A DNA stretch of 49,787 nucleotides. Source: an uncultured Calothrix sp. GTDB lineage: Bacteria > Cyanobacteriota > Cyanobacteriia > Cyanobacteriales > Nostocaceae. The notes under the pieces were generated by a model. That model ran no database searches. It was not told the DNA's origin and was given only the letters and a program-made list of their open reading frames with translations. Positions 8,636-18,028 of the stretch are shown one piece after another. The stretch covers positions 1 to 49,787 of the forward strand of contig CALJJQ010000098.1 in assembly GCA_937973965.1 (NCBI GenBank), read 5' to 3'. A program made the position numbers and the translations under genes. Position 1 is the stretch's first letter. Each line of letters opens with the position of its first letter.

Positions 8636-8754
8636 ATAAGTTTGGAATGACGGATTGATTTTCCTTTTAATCCCTACTCCCTATCGGTTTTAAATTAGAA
8701 GTCTGGAATGAAGGATTAATTTTTCTTCTACTCCCTACTCCCTATCGGTTTTGG
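8636..8754. repeat. Diverged direct repeat of about 57 bp
   Basis: Copy 1 (8636-8692) and copy 2 (8697-8754) share AAGT(T/C)TGGAATGA(C/A)GGATT, a T-rich middle and CTACTCCCTATCGGTTTT. They lie upstream of the histidine kinase start and downstream of pepA. The CTACTCCC part is a heptamer type seen widely in the window's spacers. Confidence 0.7.
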
Positions 8755-8860
8755 CAATGTACTCCAAATGCAGGCAATCACCATCAACTAACTTAACTAT
8801 TAGCTTTCTCCTAAATATATCTGACGATAGTTTACTGATTATAGGTTAACCGATTACAGT

Positions 8861-10336
8861 TCAACTTAGAATCCAATTTACCAGAGTCCTGACACCAAAT
8901 CCCGTCGCACCACTATTGTTGACACCGTTCTCCTTATCAGTCCAAACAGGTCCTGCTATATCTAAGTGTGCCCAAGCGGGGGTATCCTTCACAAATTGCT
9001 TTAAAAATAGGGCTGCTGTAATCGATCCCCCTGCACGGGGACCTGTATTTTTCATATCAGCGATACCTGACTTTAAACCATCAAAGTACTTCTCTTCCAT
9101 CGGCATTCGCCAAATTTTTTCCCCTCCAGCTACACTTGCGGTTTCTAGTTGCTGGGCTAAATCATCGTTGGAGGTAAATAAAGCAGCAATATCATCCCCC
9201 AAAGCAATTATGCAAGCACCTGTCAAGGTGGCTAAATCAACGATGGCTTCTACACCCAATTTATCCGCAAACACCAACGCATCTGCCAAGGTTAAACGTC
9301 CTTCCGCATCGGTATTATTGACTTCGATGGTTTTACCGTTAGATGCGGTTAAAATGTCACCAGGGTGCATCGCATGACCGCTAATCATGTTTTCGGTGAC
9401 AGCTGAGATAAAATGAACTTCCACATCCGGTTTCATTAGACCAATGGTTTTTGCCGCACCCAAGGTCGCAGCAGCACCACCCATGTCAATTTTCATGGTT
9501 TCAATCCCACTACCTGCACCTTTGATATTTAAACCACCGGAATCAAAAGTTAAACCCTTACCGACAATGGCCAATTTCTTCCGCGGGACACCTGGGGGTT
9601 TATAGGTCAGATGGATAAATTTTGGTGGTAAATCGGAAGCTTGCGCAACACCTAAAAATGCTCCCATTCCCAGTTTTTCGCAATCTTCCCGCTCCAAAAT
9701 TTCCGCATCCAAACCATGTTCAGAGGCGATATTTTGGGCGACTTCTGCCATTGTAATCGGTGTGACGGCATTTGCTGGAGCCGCAACCAATTCACGGGCT
9801 AAATTCACACCCGCACAAATTTGTTTAGCCTTAGTAATAGCCCCCTCCTGACCAGGAAAACCCAGTAAATCTACGGTTTCAACTTGAAAATTTTTCTCCT
9901 CATTTTCCGATTTAAACCGGGTATCTTGATAGAGAGCTAACTCAATTCCTTCCGCGATCGCTTGGGCACTAGTTGCCGCATCACCATCACATACAGGTAA
10001 GTTTACCGCCAAACTCTTACATTTTTGCTTTTTGGCTAATCGAGCTAAACTCGCAGCAGCGCGACGCAATGTATCAAATTTCAGAGCTTCTGCTTTACCC
10101 AAACCAACCAACAACAACTTCCGCACCGGAGTACTACCACCAACCCTCGTCGCGACAACACTACCCAACTTACCTTTAAATTCTTCCTCGGCGATAATTT
10201 CGGGAATTACCCCCGCAAGTCTTTGATCTAAAACCGCCAAATCACCCGTTAATTCTACACTATCTTCAAATAATCCAATTGCTAAACCATCTCCTGTCCA
10301 TTCACTCAAGGGGACATTACTTGGCCGAATTTCCAT
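8861..10336 (-). CDS. pepA: Leucyl aminopeptidase (M17 family)
   Basis: PepA is a cytosolic hexameric metallo-exopeptidase that removes N-terminal residues during peptide turnover. At 491 aa it has the normal length. The metal-binding and catalytic motifs are intact: [22 protein letters not shown], the family signature [14 protein letters not shown] and LATLTGA. The ATG at 10336 (MEIRPSN) gives a full macro-domain-like N-terminus. It is transcribed toward the histidine kinase gene on the same strand, with about 280 bases between, so it is probably a single-gene unit. Confidence 0.95.
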   Translation of the reverse strand: MEIRPSNVPLSEWTGDGLAIGLFEDSVELTGDLAVLDQRLAGVIPEIIAEEEFKGKLGSVVATRVGGSTPVRKLLLVGLGKAEALKFDTLRRAAASLARLAKKQKCKSLAVNLPVCDGDAATSAQAIAEGIELALYQDTRFKSENEEKNFQVETVDLLGFPGQEGAITKAKQICAGVNLARELVAAPANAVTPITMAEVAQNIASEHGLDAEILEREDCEKLGMGAFLGVAQASDLPPKFIHLTYKPPGVPRKKLAIVGKGLTFDSGGLNIKGAGSGIETMKIDMGGAAATLGAAKTIGLMKPDVEVHFISAVTENMISGHAMHPGDILTASNGKTIEVNNTDAEGRLTLADALVFADKLGVEAIVDLATLTGACIIALGDDIAALFTSNDDLAQQLETASVAGGEKIWRMPMEEKYFDGLKSGIADMKNTGPRAGGSITAALFLKQFVKDTPAWAHLDIAGPVWTDKENGVNNSGATGFGVRTLVNWILS

Positions 10337-10642
10337 ACTCTTGTATTCTGAATGTAAAAGTTACTGTACCAGTATTGCGTAAAATCTTGGTTTTATGCTG
10401 CCAGGATGGGAAAAAATATAATAGATTCAAGAGAGTATCGCATCTGTAATACACCTGTATACTTCTCAAGCTGATATATTTCTCTTTTTGTCTGTTGACT
10501 GTTGACCTTCAAGCGTTAAGCATCTCAACAAAAAAATCCCCTAACCGGAATCCCCTCTGTTGGGACTGGTATTAAATACATTGATATTTTAAATTAGACA
10601 TCTCCGAAACAGAGAAACAAAGGTATGTAAAACTCCTGTTCA

Positions 10643-10666
10643 AGAGAGGCGATATATCGCCTCTCT
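10643..10666. repeat. Perfect 24-bp palindrome
   Basis: AGAGAGGCGATA is followed directly by its reverse complement TATCGCCTCTCT. It is a member of the AGAG-type palindrome family found in nine or more spacers of this window. Confidence 0.8.
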
Positions 10667-10805
10667 ACATTTGAATTCATACCTGAATTCAACAACGCCT
10701 AATTATATATATCCAATTTCGTGGTGCATCCTATTCATACGAATTTTGTCGAAACGCGACACATCATAATTTCGGTTTGAATACAGTTTGCAGCAAACAT
10801 GGGTA

Positions 10806-10876
10806 AAATCCAAAATCCATAGACGCAGGTAGTGCGGTTTCTCGAAGAGTAACCTAAAATCCAAAATCCAAAATCA
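10806..10876. repeat. Composite CCAAAAT-flanked element, copy 2
   Basis: Heptamers flank a core CATAGACGCAGGTAGTGCGG, TTTCTCGAAGAGTAA. Three further heptamers end three bases before the ATG of the next gene, occupying the place of its ribosome binding site. Confidence 0.75.
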
Positions 10877-10879
10877 ATT

Positions 10880-11266
10880 ATGAGTGAACTTTCTAATTTA
10901 CAATTAACTATCGATTTTGATGACCCTAACTGGAATGAACAACAAAAAGCGGAAATTATCCGTAACCTCCAACAGGAAATGCGGGAAATGGAAGGTTTTG
11001 TCGCAGAACCAGAAGATGTGGAACTCAAGCGTAATATTCGTCCCCAAGCCATTGGTAGCTTTCTCACTGGTATTTTAATGGCGGAGGTAAATCCTGCCAA
11101 TATCAAGAGATTACTGTCCTTTCTCTCGGAAAGATTGGGAAATAAAGCCATCAAACTCAGACTCAAAACACCCGATGGTCGAGAATTAGAGGTGGAAGCA
11201 AGTAGCAAAGAGGAATTTGAATACATCATTGCTCAAGCTGAAAGATTCATCAACCAGCAAGCCTAG
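10880..11266 (+). CDS. Small protein resembling effector-associated constant component EACC1
   Basis: The 128-aa protein has an N-terminal strand LQLTIDFDD, a long helix (about 22-45), a central hydrophobic helical stretch (IGSFLTGILMAEVNPANIKRL), and a C-terminal strand-helix unit IKLRLKTPDGRELEVEASS then EEFEYIIAQAERFI. This order, including the late TPDGRELEVEA strand pair, resembles EACC1, the constant small partner described next to variable effector domains (proteases, caspases, nucleases) in NTP-dependent bacterial conflict systems. No effector gene lies beside it here: neighbours are pepA (divergent) and a helicase gene pointing toward it. There is no visible Shine-Dalgarno; CCAAAAT heptamers precede the ATG. 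The family call is by pattern only. Confidence 0.5.
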   Translation: MSELSNLQLTIDFDDPNWNEQQKAEIIRNLQQEMREMEGFVAEPEDVELKRNIRPQAIGSFLTGILMAEVNPANIKRLLSFLSERLGNKAIKLRLKTPDGRELEVEASSKEEFEYIIAQAERFINQQA

Positions 11267-11272
11267 TGTTAA

Positions 11273-11292
11273 CACTGATCAGCAATCAGTGT
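11273..11292 (+). other. Inverted repeat just after the EACC1-like gene
   Basis: ACACTGAT and ATCAGTGT flank a four-base centre, seven bases after the stop codon. No T-tract follows, so it is not a clear terminator. Confidence 0.4.
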
Positions 11293-11367
11293 ACAAAATT
11301 GAAATCCGGATAAATGCGGACGCATCGACTAAAAAGATTATGGTACTTTACACCATAGCGTTCCTCT

Positions 11368-11406
11368 GCTAATGCGGGCGGTTATTCGCCCCCTTAGCAT
11401 TTTTCT
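11368..11406 (+). terminator. Rho-independent terminator between convergent genes
   Basis: A GC-rich stem (GCTAATGCGGGCG pairing with CGCCCCCTTAGC, loop GTTATT) is followed by ATTTTTCTT. It lies about 100 bases after the EACC1-like gene and before the 3' end of the convergent helicase gene. Confidence 0.8.
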
Positions 11407-11684
11407 TGAATGAAATTATTAATTTCCAATAACCTAGTCAAGAGCGCCAAGAAATTGATTTCCAACTTAATTACTTAATTAGGACTTACGCACTCGTGAC
11501 GAGAAATCAGGTGTTTGGGATTGCTACTTTGCAAGAAGCCACTTCGCGTCTACCTGACGTTGCAATGACGGTGTTTACCTTGTCCTGACGTAATTCCAGC
11601 TTAATAGGGCTGACGCAATTAAGAATTACGAATTACAAATTACGTAGCTTGCTTCCCGCATAGCGGGTATTACAAATTACGCTG
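11407..11684. repeat. Repeat-bearing spacer
   Basis: No gene is seen. AGGACTTACGCA at about 11481 and the related AGGGCTGACGCA at about 11607 look like diverged copies of an element terminus. A unit of the palindromic repeat described at 36786-36957 (GCTTCCCGCATAGCGGG) lies at 11642-11679, directly at the end of the helicase gene. Confidence 0.5.
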
Positions 11685-13856
11685 TTATTCCTCCCCATCG
11701 CTAAGATCTCGCTGCAAAGGACGTTGATAGTTAAATGTAAATCGATCACCACTAGCAAGAACTTGAGCAATCTCTGTGTACATTGGATAGTTACCAACCC
11801 CACTTAGGTTAGCCCAACCTCGCGATCGCGTCAATGCGACGAAAACCTGATTCCGAAGTGTCACATTGGCTTCATCACGGGCAATATGGTCAAAGCCGAT
11901 GACAAACACCATATCAGCTTCATTGCCTTTTGCGCGGGGGATACGGGAGATTGTGACACTTTCTGGATACCAAAATTGATTGGGACGGGCATCTGGCCAG
12001 GTAAATGTGGTTAAATTATTTTCGGGTGCGGTGGGAATATAGATATCAATGCCCTGGTTGATTAAAAATTCGGCGGTTTGAATCTCTAATTCCTTGGCTT
12101 TCTGGGGATTTCCTAACACCAACACCAGGATATCCCGACTCGGTTGCAAACCATCGTTAACTATGCAGTGCATAATTTTGTCTGCTAGCTGGGATAATTC
12201 CTCCTCACGGGTGGGATAGGCAAAAAACTCGATCACTGGTTCTCCCCACATTTGCGGTAGGGGATTGGGAGAATATTTTGCCGGACGATGGATAGTTATC
12301 GCTTCACCCAGCCGACGAAAATCCCCTGTCACTTCGTAACCAATATTTTCCCAATCCCGTTTATTGGTAATTCCCGATAACATTCCCTGGGGACGTAGTA
12401 ATCCCATACCTAAAGCATGAGCAGCGGTTAAAATCGGCCCCGGTGTACGGTAACATTTGCGGAGAACTTGGGAACGATAAATACCTCCCGGATACTGAGG
12501 CTGTTGCCGAAATACTTCAGCTAATTCGGCTCCAAATATTTCCTTTGTGGTAGGAATAACCAAATTATCTAAACTTTGGGCTTCGTCATAGCACCAAATT
12601 AACCGTCGTTCCTGGGGATTTTCTGGATTGACGGGACGTAAAGCCTGATACGCTAACCAATAGATGGACTGTTTTTCTCCATACTTCCCATCTCCATCCA
12701 CAACCAAATCCTGACCCTCATCAATCAAAATTGCGTCAAACAGGGGTTGAATCGGGGTTTGGGTGAGTAATTCTTGACAGTGTTGGGCTAATCCTAATTG
12801 GGGTTGTTTTTTCTTGGCATCTTTCACGTTCCTAGGACGCACACCGTGATGCTGACAGATATAACTATACAGTCCCGGTTGTTCCTTCGCACCCCAGGCA
12901 TGTAATATTTTTAACTTTTGATTGCTACTAGGGTCATAACCAACTTCCCCACCACTAAATCTGCGTAGCCATCGATCCACCAAACTAATTATTTGTTCGT
13001 AGAGCGATCGCGTGAAGAAAACCAGAGCAATATCCCATTCCGGGTGTTTCAGGTGCATATGGGCTGCTTTTTGACACAAAACCACCGTTTTCCCTGACCC
13101 AGCAATTCCGCGAATTCGTTGCATCCCTGGAGGAATTTCCTTCCCGACATGCTCCTGCTGGAGATCAATTTCGTAAAGGCGATCGCGCAAAGCATTAATG
13201 ACGCTACTACGGGACTTACCGCTTACTTTTACTTCATGGCGATGTTGACGTAAAATGCTTGTGCCAATAATTACAGCATACACCAACTGCCAATCCTTGT
13301 CTTCCAAAGCTTCTCCAGGAATGGTGGGTGCGATCGCGGCGATTTTGTTCAGTAATAAATCTGGTTGTAAATCATCCTGAAAAATCAAGTTATCCAGCAT
13401 CATTAAACCAGATTCTTGAAACTGGGTTCGGGTAATTTTCGGTAACAAAATCAAAGCTCTTCCAGTCAGTTTACGCCAAATAGATGCTTCCCTATCGGTA
13501 TACGCAATCAGCGCACGCACTTGAGTTTCCGCAACAGCAACTGGATTAACTTCTACTTGGGTAAAATTTTGTAATTGCCAATTTTCCTGATTAATGGTAA
13601 CTATCTGTTCCAGATTAACAGATAATATGTTCATCACGATTAAACCCAGACTTTGACAAATAATTAAAATATCTGGTTCTTGATATTTTTCCCCAACTTT
13701 TGCAAAAATTGGATATCGCCAATAGCCAATACATTCGGAATTTACAAAGGCATTTTTAATTACTTTCCAAATATTTTGTTCCTGTTCTGTAAGGGCTTCA
13801 GTAACAATAAAATTACCTTCCCTAGCTTCCTGAACTGCTGCCATAAACTGCACCAT
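11685..13856 (-). CDS. NERD-like domain/superfamily I (UvrD-like) helicase
   Basis: This 723-aa protein joins an N-terminal NERD-like fold (about 15-190) to a UvrD/Rep-type ATPase. Visible motifs: Walker A GIAGSGKTVV (about 250-259), Walker B/motif II AILIDEGQDL (about 375-384), and motif VI-type FVALTRSRGW near the C-terminus. NERD proteins normally carry a PD-D/ExK-like nuclease centre. Here EPDILII retains the Asp (62), but the expected E-x-K is N-I-L (76-78), so the nuclease is probably inactive. Related NERD-helicases are seen both in DNA repair and in defence neighbourhoods; nothing here decides between them. The start is ATG 13856, with ATG 13844 as an alternative. Confidence 0.8.
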   Translation of the reverse strand: MVQFMAAVQEAREGNFIVTEALTEQEQNIWKVIKNAFVNSECIGYWRYPIFAKVGEKYQEPDILIICQSLGLIVMNILSVNLEQIVTINQENWQLQNFTQVEVNPVAVAETQVRALIAYTDREASIWRKLTGRALILLPKITRTQFQESGLMMLDNLIFQDDLQPDLLLNKIAAIAPTIPGEALEDKDWQLVYAVIIGTSILRQHRHEVKVSGKSRSSVINALRDRLYEIDLQQEHVGKEIPPGMQRIRGIAGSGKTVVLCQKAAHMHLKHPEWDIALVFFTRSLYEQIISLVDRWLRRFSGGEVGYDPSSNQKLKILHAWGAKEQPGLYSYICQHHGVRPRNVKDAKKKQPQLGLAQHCQELLTQTPIQPLFDAILIDEGQDLVVDGDGKYGEKQSIYWLAYQALRPVNPENPQERRLIWCYDEAQSLDNLVIPTTKEIFGAELAEVFRQQPQYPGGIYRSQVLRKCYRTPGPILTAAHALGMGLLRPQGMLSGITNKRDWENIGYEVTGDFRRLGEAITIHRPAKYSPNPLPQMWGEPVIEFFAYPTREEELSQLADKIMHCIVNDGLQPSRDILVLVLGNPQKAKELEIQTAEFLINQGIDIYIPTAPENNLTTFTWPDARPNQFWYPESVTISRIPRAKGNEADMVFVIGFDHIARDEANVTLRNQVFVALTRSRGWANLSGVGNYPMYTEIAQVLASGDRFTFNYQRPLQRDLSDGEE

Positions 13857-14665
13857 TAACTATCCAATTTTGGACTGTTTGTAGATATCGTAATCCTATT
13901 TTATTCGTGAAAAAATATCGGTTTTAGCTGTACCCTACAGGAAGCCGCACTACACACGTCTAAACCTATTATTGCCAACTGTCAACGGTTAACAGTCAAC
14001 AAGCCTAATAGATAAAATTTCACAAGTCCTCAAAGGATTGCTCTACATCCAATTATCTCTTGCTGGGGATTATCTTTATTTTTGAAGACAAAATCCACAA
14101 TTAAATCTACTGACTTAATATCACCAAGAAACTATCAGCCATGATTTGACCTGTATGTAAATTAAGCTAACATTGTGGATTTTCCCTCAACCATTGCATA
14201 TTTACGGATAAATAGGCATTTTTTTAGGAGAAAAATTTCCGCAAAAATACGGGTATGGGATTTTGGATTTTGGATTACGGTGCAGAAAATGAATAATCTT
14301 GCTGCATATTAATTTATCCACCTCCACCCAACCTTGCATCTTTGAATTGGTGGTAGGGGAATTAAAATCCTGCTCCAAAGTTGCGATCGCCTATTTTATT
14401 AGATTAAATGTACTATTTTGCCCGCTCACTGTTTTGGAAATGGGTAAAAAACGGGTAAATAATTGAGCGACAGAGAATAGACTGTAGGGAGTAGCTTGAT
14501 TGAAAGTGCTTATTTTAACTAGTAGCCCACAACATAAGTTCTTAGGGGTTTGTATTTGTGGCTTTAGCTCCAAAAAATCCTGATTATAAACCGCTAAAGG
14601 GTATTACCTGCCTTACTTTATCCATCAAAATTAATATGGCGGAGTACTAATCCTGTAAGCAAACA
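13857..14665. other. Long spacer with dispersed repeats, no gene
   Basis: No supported coding sequence is seen. It holds a 97-bp repeat (13907-14003, partner at 32168-32258), heptamer repeats TTTTGGA (about 14259-14276), and a longer degenerate repeat at about 14525-14640 whose relative lies at 33175-33292. The latter shares ACAACATAAGTTCT, AGGGGTTTGTA and CCATCAAAAT. Confidence 0.5.
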
Positions 14666-14736
14666 AGCGGGTGAGGGGAATCGAACCCCTATCATTAGCT
14701 TGGAAGGCTAAGGTTTTACCACTAAACTACACCCGC
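14666..14736 (-). tRNA. trnG: tRNA-Gly (UCC)
   Basis: The reverse strand folds as a 71-nt tRNA. The acceptor stem is GCGGGTG/CACCCGC with discriminator U, the D-arm contains AGTGGTAAAAC, the anticodon stem-loop is TTAGC-CTTCCAA-GCTAA with anticodon UCC, and the T-arm is AGGGG-TTCGATT-CCCCT. CCA is not encoded. It decodes GGA glycine codons. It stands alone between the helicase and the TonB-like gene. Confidence 0.95.
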
Positions 14737-14884
14737 AGATGTTTTATTTATTCAAACCCCGTCATCATAACATGTACTCAAGGAAAAATCAAAGATTTTG
14801 AGGAATTTTTTTTCACAGGTAATCATTTGGTTATTGAGTTGGCTCCAAGACCTGGATTTTTGGGATGTTCGATATTCACGTGAC

Positions 14885-15973
14885 TTAATTTGGTCGGTTG
14901 GGTTCGATGACTATTTTGACGTATAGTTGGCTGAGGGGGGGTTTGTTACCGCTTTCGTCCTGAGCAGGTTCAAAGGTGACATTTTCAAAGAAGGCTTCTG
15001 CGTATTTCTGACACAAGTTTTTTTGGGGGTTTGATAAATCAGCTAGAATACTTGTCATGTTACCCTTGTCATCGATTATTAATAATACTTCGCACTCGAC
15101 CCTTTGAGCGATCGCATATCCATCTATCATTGGTAAGGTATTGGGGAGGTTTCCTTGAGGTCGTGCATAAATATGGGGTAAGTCCCTTTTGACGCGTTGA
15201 TCTTGTTCGGGTTTGGAAAAAACCGATATATTTATCGCAACTAAACCTCCTACATTTCCTGAGTCTCCTGGTGTAGGTTGAATCGGGTCTTTGTCTACGT
15301 CAACGATACCCCCTCTTTTGATTTCTTCTAGGTTTCTTGTTGTTTCCTCTGCACGGCGTTTTTCTTCTAGTTCTCGTTGACGTTGTTGTTCTAATTCTCG
15401 TTGACGTTGTTGTTCTAATTCTTGTTGACGTTGTTGTTCTAATTCTCGTTGACGTTGCTGTTCTAATTCTTGTTGACGTTGCTGTTCTAATTCTTGTTGA
15501 CGCTGTTGTGCAAGTTGCTGCTGACGTTGCTGTTCTAATTCCCGTTGACGTTGTTGTTCTAATTGCTGTTTTTGTTGAAGAGCGATCGCGTCATTCAGTT
15601 TTCTGAGTTCAATCTCCCTCTCTGTGTCTGGATTGGTATTGGTTTCTGGGGTAGTTGTCTCAGGTGGAATTTTGGGTTGGGGTACTGGTTTAGGTGTGTC
15701 TGGACTGGTTTGAGGTGATGGGGGAATTTCAATAATTTCGATGGGGGTGAAGGAATTATCTGCTTGTTTTGTTATGAGCGAAAATTGGGACTCAAATAGG
15801 AACCAGAGTAAAAGTGAGTGTAAACCAGTTGAAACTGCGATCGCAAATAACCATAGGGATGGTGATTCCCGGTGTTTTCCTGGTGTGGGTAATGGTTGCT
15901 GTTTATCGAGCGATCGCATCATGGTAAATATGCTGGGTAATGTTCGGGAAGCAAAAACGGTTGATGACCACAT
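14885..15973 (-). CDS. TonB/TolA-like envelope protein with Gln/Arg/Glu-rich coiled coil
   Basis: The protein has an N-terminal membrane anchor (LWLFAIAVSTGLHSLLLWFL, about 42-61) and then a Pro-rich stretch. After that come nine tandem octapeptides of the LEQQRQRE type (about 135-208), forming a charged coiled coil. The C-terminal domain of about 130 residues (CEVLLIIDDKGNMTSI, then AEAFFENVTFEPAQD) resembles a TonB C-terminal-like fold. This layout is that of periplasm-spanning proteins linking the inner membrane to outer-membrane partners. No ExbB/ExbD or receptor genes are nearby. The ATG at 15922 (MMRSLDKQQ) is a likelier start than 15973, as the extra 17 residues look non-conserved. A specific substrate cannot be assigned. 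Confidence 0.7.
   Translation of the reverse strand: MWSSTVFASRTLPSIFTMMRSLDKQQPLPTPGKHRESPSLWLFAIAVSTGLHSLLLWFLFESQFSLITKQADNSFTPIEIIEIPPSPQTSPDTPKPVPQPKIPPETTTPETNTNPDTEREIELRKLNDAIALQQKQQLEQQRQRELEQQRQQQLAQQRQQELEQQRQQELEQQRQRELEQQRQQELEQQRQRELEQQRQRELEEKRRAEETTRNLEEIKRGGIVDVDKDPIQPTPGDSGNVGGLVAINISVFSKPEQDQRVKRDLPHIYARPQGNLPNTLPMIDGYAIAQRVECEVLLIIDDKGNMTSILADLSNPQKNLCQKYAEAFFENVTFEPAQDESGNKPPLSQLYVKIVIEPNRPN
15350..15565 (-). repeat. 24-bp tandem repeat coding LEQQRQRE octapeptides
   Basis: About nine units of 24 bp, with variants such as LAQQRQQE, lie inside the TonB-like gene. They keep the reading frame, so copy number can change without breaking the gene. The reverse frame is also open by virtue of the repeat and should not be read as a gene. 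Confidence 0.9.
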
Positions 15974-16537
15974 CAGTCACTATCTTATCTATCTTATTTT
16001 TGTTATTTCTTTTGTGTTCGCTTCCCTTCACCCTGTTTTACCGAGTCTGCTCAGAAATTTACATCTACTCCGATTGATGATTTTTGCTCATCAATATTAT
16101 AAGTATAAATTATAATCATGGATTAAAAATTGGATTGACTAACCGGAGCTATAAATTACCTATTTTTCAGCAATGGAGCGGTCTGGGGATTCACCCAGCA
16201 AATATAGAAGGGTGCTGTCTGAATTTGGTTGCAAAATACAATAAATGGTGCTTTCTCTCGTCATTTTAGTTCCTACTTGTGGATATTTGCCTATTTTGGA
16301 GATGATAATTTCGACAGCAGGGATTTGGTCAATAAGTATACCAATGTTTGCACGAACAGGTAGAACTATGGTAAAGCAAGGGTTAAACTGTTTGTAAACC
16401 CCTGTCTTGATGCATCGATTTTAGACATCTTTTTGCGATAATGTTTTTAAAGGACAGTTAAGATTTTCTTAACTTTTCAGCACTTTTGTGTCCTCACTAT
16501 GTGACTTGATATCCTCACCATCAGGAGCAAAGCTAGC
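15974..16537. other. Divergent spacer before purF
   Basis: No coding sequence is recognised in these 564 bases. It must hold the promoters of purF and of the TonB-like gene. A good Shine-Dalgarno (AGGAG, about 16522-16526) precedes purF. Confidence 0.5.
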
Positions 16538-18028
16538 ATGATTCCCATCCATCCCCTTAGCGCGGATTTTCAGCAGTTGCAGCATCACACCCATGAGCAA
16601 GAACGACCGGATAAACCTGAAGAAGCTTGTGGTGTATTTGGAGTTTATGCACCGGAAGAAGATGTAGCCAAATTAACATATTTTGGCTTATATGCTCTCC
16701 AGCATCGCGGACAAGAATCTGCGGGTATTGCCACTTTTTGTGGGGAAACTGTTCATCTGCATAAGGATATGGGATTAGTTTCCCAGGTATTTAGCGAAAG
16801 TATTTTACAGCAGTTACCAGGTACAATTGCCGTTGGTCACACACGTTATTCCACAACGGGTTCAAGTCGTAAAGCCAATGCTCAACCAGCAGTCGTAGAT
16901 ACGCGACTAGGGAAAATAGCCTTAGCCCATAATGGTAATTTGGTGAATACGATTGAACTGCGGGAAGCTTTGCTGAAAAACAATTGTAACCTAGAAACAA
17001 CAACAGATTCCGAAATGATTGCCCTGGCGATCGCGGAAGCTGTAAATTCCGGTGATAATTGGTTAGATGGTGCGATCGCGGCGTTTAATCGTTGTTCTGG
17101 AGCCTATAGTTTAGTGGTGGGAACACCTGTAGGTATGATGGGTGTGCGCGACCCCAATGGAATTCGTCCTTTGGTGATTGGAACTTTGGGAGAAAACCCA
17201 GTCAGGTATGTTTTGGCTTCGGAAACCTGTGGATTGGATATAATTGGTGCGGAATATCTGCGGGATGTGGAACCAGGTGAATTAGTTTGGATTACAGAGG
17301 AAGGTCTTGCATCTTACCATTGGAGTCAAAAACCGCAACCGAAGTTGTGTATTTTTGAGATGATTTACTTTGCTCGACCCGATAGTGTGGTCAACAATGA
17401 AACATTGTACAGTTATCGGATGCGCTTGGGTCGTCGTTTGGCAAAGGAATCCTTGGTGGATGCGGATATTGTGTTTGGGGTTCCAGATTCGGGAATACCC
17501 GCAGCAATTGGATTTTCCCAAGCGTCGGGAATCATGTTTGCCGAGGGATTAATCAAAAACCGTTATGTGGGTCGAACTTTTATCCAACCAACCCAATCAA
17601 TGCGGGAGTCGGGAATTCGCATGAAATTAAATCCCCTCAAAGATGTATTGCAAGGGAAGCGGGTAATTATTGTTGATGATTCGATTGTCAGGGGAACCAC
17701 CAGTCGTAAACTAGTTAAAGCTTTACGGGATGCAGGTGCAATTGAAGTACATATGCGGATTTCTTCTCCTCCTGTCACCCATCCCTGTTTTTATGGGATT
17801 GATACCGATAGTCAAGATCAATTAATTGCAGCACGGATGTCGGTGGAGGAAATTAGCCAGCAACTGGGTGTGGATACCCTAGCCTATTTGAGTTGGGAAG
17901 GTATGCTAGAAGAAACCCATGAAGATACGAATAATTTTTGTTCGGCTTGTTTTACTGGTAATTATCCCGTTGCAGTTCCCGAACCTCTCAAACGGAAAAA
18001 ATTGGTTTTGGAAAAAGTCACAGCATAA
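16538..18028 (+). CDS. purF: Amidophosphoribosyltransferase
   Basis: PurF makes 5-phosphoribosylamine from PRPP and glutamine, the first step of purine synthesis. The 496-aa protein begins with a 30-residue propeptide. Cys31 (EACGVFGVY) would become the N-terminal nucleophile of the glutaminase after cleavage. LQHRGQESAGIA and the PRPP loop VIIVDDSIVRGTTSRK are intact. Late cysteines (PCFYGIDT and NNFCSACFTGNY) fit the Fe-S-cluster-bearing, propeptide-type enzyme as in Bacillus. The ATG at 16538 has AGGAG 11 bases upstream. The purL gene that often precedes purF in cyanobacteria is not upstream here. Confidence 0.95.
   Translation: MIPIHPLSADFQQLQHHTHEQERPDKPEEACGVFGVYAPEEDVAKLTYFGLYALQHRGQESAGIATFCGETVHLHKDMGLVSQVFSESILQQLPGTIAVGHTRYSTTGSSRKANAQPAVVDTRLGKIALAHNGNLVNTIELREALLKNNCNLETTTDSEMIALAIAEAVNSGDNWLDGAIAAFNRCSGAYSLVVGTPVGMMGVRDPNGIRPLVIGTLGENPVRYVLASETCGLDIIGAEYLRDVEPGELVWITEEGLASYHWSQKPQPKLCIFEMIYFARPDSVVNNETLYSYRMRLGRRLAKESLVDADIVFGVPDSGIPAAIGFSQASGIMFAEGLIKNRYVGRTFIQPTQSMRESGIRMKLNPLKDVLQGKRVIIVDDSIVRGTTSRKLVKALRDAGAIEVHMRISSPPVTHPCFYGIDTDSQDQLIAARMSVEEISQQLGVDTLAYLSWEGMLEETHEDTNNFCSACFTGNYPVAVPEPLKRKKLVLEKVTA

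Larger units (their letters stand above)
10337..10879. other. Divergent spacer between pepA and the EACC1-like gene
   Basis: No gene is seen. It contains GTTGACTGTTGAC heptamers (about 10493-10506), a perfect 24-bp palindrome at 10643-10666, and the composite CCAAAAT element at 10806-10876. Confidence 0.5.

Noticed and set aside
8916-9377. 153-codon + frame inside pepA
   Set aside because: It is antisense to the conserved catalytic part of pepA and has no family match.
15337-15606. Val/Leu-rich open frame opposite the TonB-like gene
   Set aside because: It is the reverse frame of the LEQQRQRE DNA repeat; its regular VDVVVLIL pattern has no independent support.
16260-16537. Riboswitch upstream of purF
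   Set aside because: I looked for a purine-type aptamer (paired loops around a three-way junction) and saw no convincing structure.
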